This document shows, one piece after another, positions 51,023-59,289 of a stretch of 64,000 nt of DNA; the stretch's first letter is position 1, and every line of letters starts with the position of its first letter. Both the position numbers and the translations under genes were made by a program. The stretch is from Legionellaceae bacterium. Its GTDB lineage: Bacteria > Pseudomonadota > Gammaproteobacteria > Legionellales > Legionellaceae. Location: positions 79,002 to 143,001 of the forward strand of contig JAFIFT010000023.1 of assembly GCA_020831865.1 (NCBI GenBank), read 5' to 3'. The notes under the pieces were generated by a model. The model was not told the origin of the DNA and did not search any database. It worked only from the letters and a program-made list of their open reading frames with translations.

Positions 51023-51055
51023 ATTCTAGGGGATGAATCTTAAGTAAGTATTAAA
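51023..51055 (-). promoter_or_regulatory. PmrA-type box and minus-10 element of the unknown gene
   Basis: Minus strand: TTTAAT (51055-51050), five bases, CTTAAG (51044-51039), ten bases, TAGAAT (51028-51023), 31 bases before the ATG. The second half-site reads CTTAAGATT, exactly as in the box at 6137-6153. Confidence 0.7.
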
Positions 51056-51081
51056 TATAGACTCAAAATGGACACAGGACA

Positions 51082-52371
51082 TTATCCGTTTTCCTGCCAG
51101 GCAGGATTTAAGCGCGTATTCGTACGCACCATTTTGCAAAAAGTCTCTGATATCAAGACCATAGCAATAAACAGGGAAACTGCAGTCATGGGCAGTAATA
51201 CCGTAAAGGTATGTTGTAAATCCGCTAATTGCAGTGGATGCTGAGCTTCAATTTGTGCCAGCATAAAACCAATAAGCGGGGCGCTAACGGCAGCAAAGAT
51301 CATGATCATGCTGTTATTGAAGGCCAGACCCACCGCCAGATAATTTTCTTTACATTGCTCTGCCATGATTGCAAAACCAAGACTTTGACCACTGGTGCCC
51401 ACTCCCAGCAGAATAAAACTGAGGGTGGTCAAGCTGGGGTAAGACGGAAGAAAGATAATGCCGCTTAGGGCGCTTAAGGCACAGAGGGCGCAAAAAATCA
51501 TCATCGGTTTGCGTTTTTGAATTTTATCCGAGATAAAACCAATCAAAGGACAGCTGATAGCATAGCCAAGCCAGGCCAGGCTTATCATGTAAGAGGCATA
51601 GCCGGCGGAGAACCCCTTGGCCTGTAAAAACAGAACCCCTTCATTTTCTGAAAAATATTCGATACTAAAATAGATGCTGGAGGAAAAAAGACCGATATAC
51701 CAGACTTGCGGCTCCCGAATCAGGCGCATTAAACTATCGCGTATGGACGTGGCGCGGTTGAGTATAATAAATTTCCCCTGATTGTGGCGATTATTATCCA
51801 CTATGCCAAAAATGAGGGCGGCAATCACCGCACCCGCTGCGGCCAGGGAAATAAACAGGGTGCGCCAGTCAACAATATGCGCTTCTGAAAGCATATTGAG
51901 CGGACCAGCTGCAATCATTGGGCCGAGCGTGCCAATAAACTGCGATAAGCCGATAAAAAAAGCGGCATATTTGCGCGGTAACCAATCATATACGGCAATC
52001 AACAGGCAAACAAAACCAAAAGCAGACCCAATTCCCATCAAAATACGGAAAATGGCGGCTGATGCGAAGGCATGGGTAAAGGCGAAGCCCAGATTTGCAA
52101 TAGTACAAAAAATCACGGCCGCTAATAAGGTTCGTTTTAAGCCAAAGCGGCCGGTGATAATGCCCACAGGAATCTGCATACAGCTATAGGCCAATTGGTA
52201 GCTGGTGGAACTTAACAGGGCGAAACGCACCGGCGAGAGTTCCAGATCAAGCATAATGGGCGCTTGAAATGTGCCCAAAACCGTACGGAGAAGAAATTCA
52301 TACATAAAAAACAGAGCGCACACCAGCCAGACACTCAGGGCCCGTATCGTCACTTTATTGTCATGGAGCAT
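51082..52371 (-). CDS. Major facilitator superfamily transporter (Pht-like)
   Basis: A 429-residue 12-helix inner membrane transporter. The first helix WLVCALFFMYEFLLRTVLG, the loop-2 motif GRFGLKRTLL and the second-half block GFISDKIQKRKPMM are the MFS hallmarks. The N-terminal style (MYEFLLR) resembles the Legionella Pht family, which imports amino acids and nucleosides needed for differentiation; the substrate here cannot be read. Its ATG overlaps the stop of the upstream AstE-like gene (TAATG), so the two are coupled and probably act on the same compound. Confidence 0.83.
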   Translation of the reverse strand: MLHDNKVTIRALSVWLVCALFFMYEFLLRTVLGTFQAPIMLDLELSPVRFALLSSTSYQLAYSCMQIPVGIITGRFGLKRTLLAAVIFCTIANLGFAFTHAFASAAIFRILMGIGSAFGFVCLLIAVYDWLPRKYAAFFIGLSQFIGTLGPMIAAGPLNMLSEAHIVDWRTLFISLAAAGAVIAALIFGIVDNNRHNQGKFIILNRATSIRDSLMRLIREPQVWYIGLFSSSIYFSIEYFSENEGVLFLQAKGFSAGYASYMISLAWLGYAISCPLIGFISDKIQKRKPMMIFCALCALSALSGIIFLPSYPSLTTLSFILLGVGTSGQSLGFAIMAEQCKENYLAVGLAFNNSMIMIFAAVSAPLIGFMLAQIEAQHPLQLADLQHTFTVLLPMTAVSLFIAMVLISETFCKMVRTNTRLNPAWQENG

Positions 52372-53393
52372 TAGAAATCTTCCGCTTGTGTTTCTCCCCA
52401 GGCTTCAAGGGAGGTTTCCGCCCGTTGATTATCAAGAAAAGAGGCGACTTTAAATAAAGTATCCCCTTCATGAATCAAGGGGTGGCGGTTGATGCCTACA
52501 ATGATACCATCCTGTGAGGTCTTCACCGGTTCAACCGTATCGGCACTGAAAGGATCACTGATGCGCCCGATGGTTTGATGTTTTTTAATCATTTGACCCA
52601 GCTCAACATGCGGTAACAAGATCCCGCTGCGATGGGCGCGAATCCAGTCCTGATCCTGCGAAAAGGCAGGTTTAAAATTCTCATCCTCTTCTGTAGCCTT
52701 ATCCGCAGACAGCATCCCTAATTCGTGTAACACATTCAAAATACCTGAAATACCAAGATTAATGGCCGCTTCGTTAAAGCGCATGGCTTCCCCGGCCTGA
52801 TAAACCAGCAGGGGAATGTTGAGATCTTCGGTAGTTCTGCGCAGGGTATTCGACTGGGTGTTCACATGCGTCACAACGGGTGCGGCAAAACATTGCGCCA
52901 GTTTTTTTCCTTCACTATCGTTAAAATTACAATAAATCTGCGGCAGAATATCGTGATTGAGGGAGCCGGTTTGTAACTCAATCGCATACTGGGCTTTACA
53001 GAGAATTTCCCGGGTAAAGACATGGGCTATCCGTTCCCCAAAAGAACCGTCTTCAGCACCTGGAAAAGCACTTTGCAAATTCCCCTCCCGGCGCATGGCA
53101 TCCGGTTGCGCCAGCGAAAATACATTCAGCACCGGTACAGCGATTAGCGTCCCTTGCAAATCCTTTAAAGCATCCACTGCCAATAAGCGGTTAATTATTT
53201 CAATACCGTTGAGCTCATCCCCTTTTACGGCAGCAAAAATCAACAGACAAGGACCAGCGTCACGACCGTGAACAATTTTTATTGGCATGTAAAAGGAAGT
53301 ACAAGAGTAAAATTCGGGTAGGGGTAAGGCTAAATTGGCGCGCTCGCCTGGATGGATAACAGCATCGCAAACGGTGAGGTTTGATTGTTTCAT
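52371..53393 (-). CDS. AstE/aspartoacylase-family protein with degenerate zinc site
   Basis: A 340-residue protein with the succinylglutamate desuccinylase/aspartoacylase fold: FAAVKGDELNGIEIINRLLA, GTLIAVPVLNVFSL, SAFPG, and the late beta domain with HPLIHEGDTLFKVA. The zinc and catalytic motifs are altered. The first ligand motif HGDE is KGDE (K57, E60), DLNRxFPG is NLQSAFPG (105-112), and the second histidine motif DLHTG is ELQTG (Q141). So both zinc histidines are lost and the usual amidohydrolase chemistry is unlikely. The frame is otherwise intact and coupled to the MFS gene, which argues for a retained non-catalytic role such as binding a substrate. Start uncertain: ATG 53393 or 53414, neither with a good ribosome site. 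Confidence 0.72.
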   Translation of the reverse strand: MKQSNLTVCDAVIHPGERANLALPLPEFYSCTSFYMPIKIVHGRDAGPCLLIFAAVKGDELNGIEIINRLLAVDALKDLQGTLIAVPVLNVFSLAQPDAMRREGNLQSAFPGAEDGSFGERIAHVFTREILCKAQYAIELQTGSLNHDILPQIYCNFNDSEGKKLAQCFAAPVVTHVNTQSNTLRRTTEDLNIPLLVYQAGEAMRFNEAAINLGISGILNVLHELGMLSADKATEEDENFKPAFSQDQDWIRAHRSGILLPHVELGQMIKKHQTIGRISDPFSADTVEPVKTSQDGIIVGINRHPLIHEGDTLFKVASFLDNQRAETSLEAWGETQAEDF

Positions 53394-53529
53394 GCAAACA
53401 GTAGGATTGGTCATTATGCTAGTGATGATAACAAATTTGACACTGTTGCGCAAAAAAGTCGAAGCCTGGCCGACAAGACGAGTCTGCCTCTGTGTGTGAG
53501 GAAGCCCTGCTTGCCAGGCCCGAGGTCTC

Positions 53530-54237
53530 TTATTTGGCCGATCCAAATCCCAGAATACGATAGGCAAGTCCTGCCAGAAATGCACCAGCCAGTGGTGCCA
53601 GCCAAAAGAGCCATAATTGTTGTAATGCCGAGGCGCCGGCAATCAGTGCGGGGCCTGTACTTCTAGCCGGATTGACAGAGGTGTTGGTCAGAGGAATGCT
53701 GATAAGATGAATCAGGGTTAAGGCCAACCCTATCGTCAAGGGAGCAAAGCCTTTTGGTGCATGTGGCTCGGTAGACCCCAAAATAATCATGAGAAACATA
53801 AAGGTCATGGTTATTTCAATGATACCGCAAGACAATAATGAGTACCCTCCAGGTGAATGGGCTCCATAACCATTGGTAGCAAAACCATCACTTACCTGAA
53901 AGCCTGCCTTGCCACTGGCAATGCAATACAGTAGTGCCGCAGCAGCAATGGCTCCGAGCACCTGGACAATCATGTACGGCAGTACATCCGTTCCTTTAAA
54001 ACGACCACTGATAAAGAGACCAAAAGATACGGCAGGGTTCAGGTGGCCACCAGAGATATGACCAAAGGCATATAGCATCGTCACTACGGTTAAACCAAAA
54101 GCAAAAGCCACACCCAATAAGCCAATACCAATACCAATATCGGGAATATTAGAAGCCAGGACGGCACTGCCACATCCTCCCAGAACCAGCCAAAACGTAC
54201 CGATAAACTCCGCACTGAGTCGCTTAAATAATGACAT
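53530..54237 (-). CDS. aqpZ: Aquaporin Z
   Basis: A 235-residue water channel with six membrane helices and two half-helices. Both NPA motifs are present: [10 protein letters not shown] and [10 protein letters not shown], the latter with the arginine of the selectivity filter. The narrow-pore aquaporin residues (no glycerol-facilitator aspartate after the second NPA) indicate a water rather than glycerol channel. AAGGA precedes the ATG. The 194-base gap upstream (54238-54431) contains no gene or clear signal. Confidence 0.94.
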   Translation of the reverse strand: MSLFKRLSAEFIGTFWLVLGGCGSAVLASNIPDIGIGIGLLGVAFAFGLTVVTMLYAFGHISGGHLNPAVSFGLFISGRFKGTDVLPYMIVQVLGAIAAAALLYCIASGKAGFQVSDGFATNGYGAHSPGGYSLLSCGIIEITMTFMFLMIILGSTEPHAPKGFAPLTIGLALTLIHLISIPLTNTSVNPARSTGPALIAGASALQQLWLFWLAPLAGAFLAGLAYRILGFGSAK

Positions 54238-54431
54238 GCTATCTTCCTTAATAAAGTTTTTCTACAACTATCACTATTGCTGGGGCTGACTCATTGGAAC
54301 TCCGCCGAAATAGCAGAGACAATAGCGGCAGCAAAGCGATAGTTGATCCATTGCAGCAATATGGCATCAGCCAAAAACCACAATAATCAGTGATGCTGCA
54401 ATGAATATCAAAACCGTTTTTCCATATCATG

Positions 54432-56000
54432 TCAACTATGCGATGGATAGGAAGGCAGTTTTAAAGGTTCTAGGCCGATATCCAGTAAGTGTTGCGTCAC
54501 CATGCTCGGTTTTGGTTCATCTGATATCTGTAAACCAATACTATTGGCCAGATTTTCAAAAAAATGAGCGACGGCTTCCTGACGAGACGTCAGGGAGCTG
54601 CTGTTGTCCACGATAGCTTTGAGCTCTAGTAAAAAGCGACTGAGACGGTTTAGCTCGCTTTGCAGCTGTAGATTATGACTGGCAATTTTTTGTCGTTCGT
54701 TTGCCAGAGACGACATATTGGCCAAGGCTTCACCGGCAATTGTGGCATTGGATGAACAGACCGATTCCAGGTTGGTGATAAAGCGTGCCTTTTCCTGCTC
54801 CGACATTTGCAGGCTGCTGGTGAGTTGGGTGGTAAGTCCGCTTAGTATCGATAGATTTTGGTTTAGCCTGTCCATTTCTGCTTTTTGCTGTTTATTGTTC
54901 TGCTCATGGCTTGCGACCAGGCTTTCATGTTCCTTCAGAAGCAATCCCTGTTTATCCAATTGTTCGTGCAATACCCGCAGCTGTACCATATTTTCTTCCA
55001 GCGAATGCTTAAAACGAATATTATTTAAACCAAACTCCTTCTGGTTTTCTCGCATCAGTTCCCAAACATTGTCGGGGACAATTTCGACCTTAATGCCGGT
55101 TTGTCCCACCATTTCCATCACAAGTGTGCCCCCACCGGTAATAATTCCCATAAACAAGATGGCATACACGTTGGCGGTTAAAAAAAGAACGGCAGCGACC
55201 GGAGCAATGATAATCACGCCTGCGGCGACCAGACGCACATAAGGGGTGCGCTTCACCCAGAAAATGGAGGCTTCTTCAAAGGCGCTCAGACTGGGGCGTT
55301 TGATAGCAAACATTTTGTCAATCTGTTGTTGGTAAAAGCGCTCTTCGGTTTCCTGGCTCAGCGCCAGATCAAATCCATCATCGGGCATTGTCTGTAAACT
55401 TTTCGCTGTATGTTGGTTGAGTTCAAGAAAGCTGACTATATTATCAAAGGCGTCGTGAAAATGGTGGTTGAAAATATTGCGAATGGTCTGCGCCAGGTGG
55501 CCTTTTTGATTGGGTAAGGATTTATAGGTGAGGTACAGATAAATCCAGGATTTTCTGCCCCGAAAACTATGCGCATGTTCTATGAGGCGTTCCGCGTAGG
55601 GTTGATTGGTATGGGCATTAAAAAAAGCAAGGCCGCTATCGCGCACAGGGTGTTTTTGTAAATACTCATTACCAATATGCCATAACCATATTGAGGAGAC
55701 GCCGCGTTGATAGGTGATTGCGCGATGTACCGCGGTTATCTCACGACCAAAACAGTCTTCAACCTGCGCTGCTATCGCTTTTTTAAGGGTGGCGCCTGGT
55801 TTGAGCTGGAAGTACATATCCAGTAACGAGACCCACTTTTCGATATCGGTGCTTGCTTCGGGAAATTCTTGCAGTTTTTTGGCCAGATCCTGATTATCGT
55901 GCAACAGACTTGCTTCCGGATACTGGAGCAGATAATCTGTGCCGATTTTGCGAAGTTTTGCAAGCGGCAAGGAGGGGATCTCAGGCAGGAGTTCGACCAT
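54432..56000 (-). CDS. Coiled-coil membrane protein of unknown function (possible effector)
   Basis: A 522-residue protein I cannot assign. Residues 1-250 are soluble and helical with many aromatic residues (IWLWHIGNEYLQKHPV, KSWIYLYLTYKSLPNQKGHL). Two adjacent membrane helices lie at about 262-305 (VRLVAAGVIIIAPVAAVLFL and NVYAILFMGIITGGGTLVME). From about 325 to 470 a long coiled coil follows (ENMVQLRVLHEQLDKQGLLL, SELNRLSRFLLELKAIVDN), and the last 40 residues are polar. There is no signal peptide. Two helices plus a long coiled coil is a frequent plan for Legionella effectors that sit on host membranes, but a bacterial inner-membrane scaffold would look the same. It has its own promoter and an AAGGA ribosome site. 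Confidence 0.6.
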   Translation of the reverse strand: MVELLPEIPSLPLAKLRKIGTDYLLQYPEASLLHDNQDLAKKLQEFPEASTDIEKWVSLLDMYFQLKPGATLKKAIAAQVEDCFGREITAVHRAITYQRGVSSIWLWHIGNEYLQKHPVRDSGLAFFNAHTNQPYAERLIEHAHSFRGRKSWIYLYLTYKSLPNQKGHLAQTIRNIFNHHFHDAFDNIVSFLELNQHTAKSLQTMPDDGFDLALSQETEERFYQQQIDKMFAIKRPSLSAFEEASIFWVKRTPYVRLVAAGVIIIAPVAAVLFLTANVYAILFMGIITGGGTLVMEMVGQTGIKVEIVPDNVWELMRENQKEFGLNNIRFKHSLEENMVQLRVLHEQLDKQGLLLKEHESLVASHEQNNKQQKAEMDRLNQNLSILSGLTTQLTSSLQMSEQEKARFITNLESVCSSNATIAGEALANMSSLANERQKIASHNLQLQSELNRLSRFLLELKAIVDNSSSLTSRQEAVAHFFENLANSIGLQISDEPKPSMVTQHLLDIGLEPLKLPSYPSHS

Positions 56001-56057
56001 GTTTATATTCCTTATATTCCATGTTTTCCATTAATAGGCATCAACCTACTTCCGTCC

Positions 56058-56085
56058 AGTATACAAAGATTAGTTGGTATTTCAA
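56058..56085 (-). promoter_or_regulatory. Promoter of the coiled-coil membrane protein gene
   Basis: On the minus strand TTGAAA (56085-56080) and TATACT (56063-56058) are 16 bases apart, 57 bases before the ATG. Confidence 0.55.
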
Positions 56086-56262
56086 TCATCATCGTATGAA
56101 TTTTTGCGTACAGGGACATCTGCTGCCCGCTTTGTGCTGATTTGCGCCTGATTCACTTGGCCGAGCCAGGTAGACTGTGGCATACAAAAAAGAAGGGTGA
56201 TTTAGTTTTTTGGTCAAATTTGTCTATACTGCTCATGTTAGTCATTGAAAAAAGGGGGGCAA

Positions 56263-56805
56263 GTGGACTGGAGAAAATGTAACATCAGCCCGCTCATCGT
56301 TGGCATAGTTTTATTGGGCGCCACCAGCTTGGCTGCTGCCGCAGCTGCAGAGCAGCAATCGCAAGAGGTCAGTGCGGAAACCAAGGTATTAGGGCCGGTG
56401 GAGGATATTCGGATTAACCGTATTAATTATCAAACAGCCAGCCGGGTTGATACGGGTGCGAAATCAAGCTCTCTGCACGCGGAAGAGTTGTATATATTTT
56501 CGCTCAATGGTGAAGAGTATATTCGTTTTTTTACTGTTGATGAGCAGGGAAATCGCTACCAGTTGACAAAAAAAATACACGATCTGGTCGAAGTCAAAAA
56601 TACCTCCGGTGTTTCTGAAAAAAGGTATGTGATTCGTGAAAAAATTGAGCTTAATGGTCGAGAGTTTATGGTGAATATCAACTTGAAAGATCGCAGCAAT
56701 ATGAAATACAAATTTTTAATGGGGCGTGACCTGATTAAACAAGGAGAGTTTTTAGTGGATGTTGCTGAAGAGAGCGATAAAAAAACAGCTCAGGGTGCCG
56801 CTTAG
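56263..56805 (+). CDS. Exported retropepsin-like (RimB/zinc-protease family) protein
   Basis: A 180-residue protein of the so-called ATP-dependent zinc protease family, whose fold is that of retroviral aspartic proteases. The motif RVDTGAKSSSLHA carries the presumed catalytic aspartate, and the closing block is FLMGRDLIKQGEFLVD. A hydrophobic leader (ISPLIVGIVLLGATSLAAAAAA) precedes it, so this copy is exported, unlike the cytosolic members found beside rimK. No rimK-type ligase is nearby. Start: GTG at 56263 has a GGGGGG tract just before it; a TTG at 56245 is also open. Substrate unknown; cell-envelope peptide or poly-glutamate-like chain is a guess. Confidence 0.75.
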   Translation: MDWRKCNISPLIVGIVLLGATSLAAAAAAEQQSQEVSAETKVLGPVEDIRINRINYQTASRVDTGAKSSSLHAEELYIFSLNGEEYIRFFTVDEQGNRYQLTKKIHDLVEVKNTSGVSEKRYVIREKIELNGREFMVNINLKDRSNMKYKFLMGRDLIKQGEFLVDVAEESDKKTAQGAA

Positions 56806-56855
56806 TATCGCTGGCTGCTGCTGAAACTTTTTTACAGCAGCAGTTCTGAGAGCCT

Positions 56856-57629
56856 CTAGTGTTGGCGGATAAAAACGAAATGGGCCGCATCGGACTGATC
56901 CGCAGAGAACCCATAACCCATGTCCCGGAAGTCTTTCAACGCCTCCGCGCTATCGAGTTGATGTTCCACAATAAAGCGGGCCATCCGCCCGCGGGCTTTT
57001 TTCGCATGAATGCCAATGATTTTTTGCTGGCCATTTTTCTCTTCTTTGAAATGTACATGTAAGACTTTCGATTGCAAATGGCCGCTATCAACCGCTTTAA
57101 AGTATTCGCTGGACGCGAGATTAAGCAATAGCGGTACCTGGTGCTGTGCGACGATTTTATCAATCGCTGCTGTCAGGTGGTCAGCCCAGAAATCATACAG
57201 AGTGGCTCCGGCCGGATTGACCAGTTTTGTTCCCATTTCCAGACGATAGGGTTGAATATGGTCTAATGGACGCAGCAGGCCATAGAGGCCCGACAAAATA
57301 GCCAGATGCTTTTGCGCAAACTGGATACTGTCTGCGCTTAAACTTTTCGCGTCCAGAGCTTGGTAGACGTCTCCCTGAAAAAGATACAGGGCAGGATAGC
57401 TGTTGCTGTCGCCAGGCTCCGCTTCCGTAAAGGCTGCGTAACGCGCCTTGTTTAAGCGGGCCAATGTGGGTGAAAGCCGCATCAATGCGGCTATTTCACC
57501 TTCACTTTTTTGTTGCAGAAGCGCTATAAGCTGTTGGGCTTGTTGTATAAAAAGAGGGTTGGTACTGTCAGCGCTGTGAGCGCTCTCAAAGTCCAGGAGT
57601 TTTTTTGCTGGTGATAAAAGCGTGAGCAT
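56856..57629 (-). CDS. yaaA: Peroxide stress protein YaaA
   Basis: A 257-residue DUF328/UPF0246 protein that in E. coli limits intracellular iron and Fenton damage during peroxide stress. It begins MLTLLSPAKKLLDF and contains YLFQGDVYQALDAKSL, LSGLYGLLRPLDHIQPYRLE, GTKLVNPAGATLYDFW, and the late NLASSEYFKAV block. The ATG at 57629 gives the standard N-terminus. It faces away from tRNA-Leu. Confidence 0.94.
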   Translation of the reverse strand: MLTLLSPAKKLLDFESAHSADSTNPLFIQQAQQLIALLQQKSEGEIAALMRLSPTLARLNKARYAAFTEAEPGDSNSYPALYLFQGDVYQALDAKSLSADSIQFAQKHLAILSGLYGLLRPLDHIQPYRLEMGTKLVNPAGATLYDFWADHLTAAIDKIVAQHQVPLLLNLASSEYFKAVDSGHLQSKVLHVHFKEEKNGQQKIIGIHAKKARGRMARFIVEHQLDSAEALKDFRDMGYGFSADQSDAAHFVFIRQH

Positions 57630-57727
57630 AACCGAGTCCTGCCGCAATGAAAATCATAGCATAATGGCAAACTTGCCGGTTATACGCAAGTTTGGCGCCG
57701 GGAATCATGGTTTTCTGCTAAATTCAA

Positions 57728-57756
57728 TTGACAGCATCCGGTTGTTCGGTTATTGT
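57728..57756 (+). promoter_or_regulatory. Promoter of tRNA-Leu
   Basis: Perfect TTGACA (57728-57733) and TATTGT (57751-57756) with a 17-base spacer, about 38 bases before the mature tRNA end. Confidence 0.65.
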
Positions 57757-57793
57757 ATGCCCCATTGCGTTCATCAGACGCAAACACCCTTTT

Positions 57794-57880
57794 GCCGAGG
57801 TGGTGGAATTGGTAGACACGCTAGCTTCAGGTGCTAGTGGGGGTAACCCCGTGGAGGTTCGAGTCCTCTTCTCGGTACCA
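57794..57880 (+). tRNA. tRNA-Leu (anticodon CAG)
   Basis: An 87-base tRNA with CCA encoded. The acceptor stem is GCCGAGG with TCTCGGT, the anticodon stem CTAGC/GCTAG encloses the loop TTCAGGT with anticodon CAG, the long variable arm (GGGGGTAACCCC) marks a type II tRNA, and the T-loop is GGTTCGAGTCC. Its 3' end is the likely integration site of the element that follows. Confidence 0.97.
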
Positions 57881-57914
57881 TTGAATTATTTTTTAACAGT
57901 TCTTAATAATTCAA
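57881..57914. repeat. Perfect 10-bp inverted repeat right after the tRNA
   Basis: TTGAATTATT (57881-57890) and AATAATTCAA (57905-57914) with a 14-base spacer start at the base after the tRNA CCA. It may be a tRNA transcript end or an integrase core site. Confidence 0.75.
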
Positions 57915-58015
57915 ATTAGTACGTAACGCATTGATTTATATTGCATTAATACAGACTTCTTCTTCTCAAATCTTTCTCAACTATTCGTTATTTTTCGTAT
58001 ATAACCGCGCGCACT

Positions 58016-58037
58016 TTGGGTAAGATCTTGGGTAAGA
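58016..58037 (+). repeat. Direct repeat TTGGGTAAGA upstream of the integrase (possible arm-type sites)
   Basis: TTGGGTAAGA occurs at 58016-58025 and 58028-58037, one helical turn apart, 48 bases before the integrase ATG. The position fits integrase or AlpA arm sites in the left attachment region. Confidence 0.6.
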
Positions 58038-58084
58038 ATTTTATTCCCCTTTTCCAAAGTTGCCGTTTAGTTGAGGTAACTGCC

Positions 58085-59278
58085 ATGCTTACAGATAGAA
58101 AAATTCAATCCTTAAAAATAGAAGATGGAAAACGCCATGCTGATCGTGATGGTTTGGTATTAGAGATAAGACCAAGCGGCAAGAAAGTGTTTATCTTTCG
58201 CTTTCAGTGGAACAAGAAGCCGCAAACAATTACTTTAGGTAATTATCCCTCTCTAAGTCTTGCAGAAGCACGCAATCAGGCTCTTACTTACAGAGGCTCT
58301 ATCGATAAAGGAATTGATCCACGGCAAAAAGATGATGAAGAAAACAAACGCAAGCTAACCTTTGCATTTATTGCCGAGCAATGGCATCAAAAAAATAAAC
58401 ACCGCTGGAAGGACGTAACCAGCAACCGCCATTACAAAAGTCTTGTACGTGATGTTTATCCTTTTATTGCTGAAAAGCCAATTGATGATGTAACCAAGCA
58501 TGACCTTTTACAAATCATTCACCCCCATGAACTTAAAGGCCACCATGAAGTAACACACCGTTTACATGATAGATTGCAGAGCATTTTTGAGTTTGCAGTG
58601 GGTGCTTCTTTTACAGATAACTACCCTTTCATTGGCCTAAAGAAAGCATTGTCACCAAAGCCACGAGTAACTAATCAACCAGCAATAAGGCCAGATGAAG
58701 CTCATGAAATGCTAGAGGTAATCAGACAAAGCCCTGCAACAAAGATAAATAAAATCTATGTTGAATTGCTTGCTTACCTATTCACCAGACCATCAGAGCT
58801 AAGGCTGGCGCAGTGGAATGAATTTAACCTGCAACAAGCTGAATGGCATATCCCTGCTGAAAGAATGAAGATGGCAGCAGCAGCACATTGGGTTTCCTTG
58901 TCCGCACATGCAATGACGCTGTTAAAAGAGTTAAGGCTTCTTACAGGATTTACGCCTTATCTTTTTAATTCACCAACGGCAAAAAGGCTTCAACCAATCA
59001 GCGAAACCAGCGCACGCAAATTATTACACAACACTGGATATAAAAACCGTCATACCCTGCATGGTTTTCGTGCCTTAGCTTCTACAGTTTTGCATGAGCA
59101 AAGCCATTTTAGAACCGATGCTATTGAAGCTCAGCTTGCGCATAAGGTACAGGGTGTGCGTGGGGTGTATTTGCGATCAAAATTTAAGCAGGAGCGCAGA
59201 GAATTAATGCGTTGGTATAGCGACTGGTTATTAGAAAAAGAAAACGTTAATCATAGCTCAATATTTAATCAAATGTGA
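58085..59278 (+). CDS. P4-type tyrosine recombinase (integrase)
   Basis: A 397-residue site-specific recombinase. The N-terminal DUF4102 arm-binding domain runs LTDRKIQSLKIEDGKRHADRDGL to ITLGNYPSLSLAEARNQA, a SAM-like core-binding domain follows, and the catalytic domain has the arginine in FTRPSELRLAQW (about 233), HGFR (about 325) and the nucleophilic tyrosine in GVRGVYLRS (about 361). These enzymes integrate satellites and genomic islands into tRNA genes, which agrees with tRNA-Leu 200 bases upstream. The ATG at 58085 is chosen because GAGG precedes it; the open frame runs back into the direct repeats. The next gene begins 11 bases after its stop. Confidence 0.95.
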   Translation: MLTDRKIQSLKIEDGKRHADRDGLVLEIRPSGKKVFIFRFQWNKKPQTITLGNYPSLSLAEARNQALTYRGSIDKGIDPRQKDDEENKRKLTFAFIAEQWHQKNKHRWKDVTSNRHYKSLVRDVYPFIAEKPIDDVTKHDLLQIIHPHELKGHHEVTHRLHDRLQSIFEFAVGASFTDNYPFIGLKKALSPKPRVTNQPAIRPDEAHEMLEVIRQSPATKINKIYVELLAYLFTRPSELRLAQWNEFNLQQAEWHIPAERMKMAAAAHWVSLSAHAMTLLKELRLLTGFTPYLFNSPTAKRLQPISETSARKLLHNTGYKNRHTLHGFRALASTVLHEQSHFRTDAIEAQLAHKVQGVRGVYLRSKFKQERRELMRWYSDWLLEKENVNHSSIFNQM

Positions 59279-59289
59279 GACCATTAATT

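Noticed and set aside
53394..53642. Long N-terminal extension of the AstE-like protein
   Set aside because: It overlaps the end of aqpZ in the same strand and has no family similarity; the domain begins near 53393-53414.
57728..57919. 63-codon ORF across tRNA-Leu
   Set aside because: It is simply the translation of the tRNA gene and its promoter.
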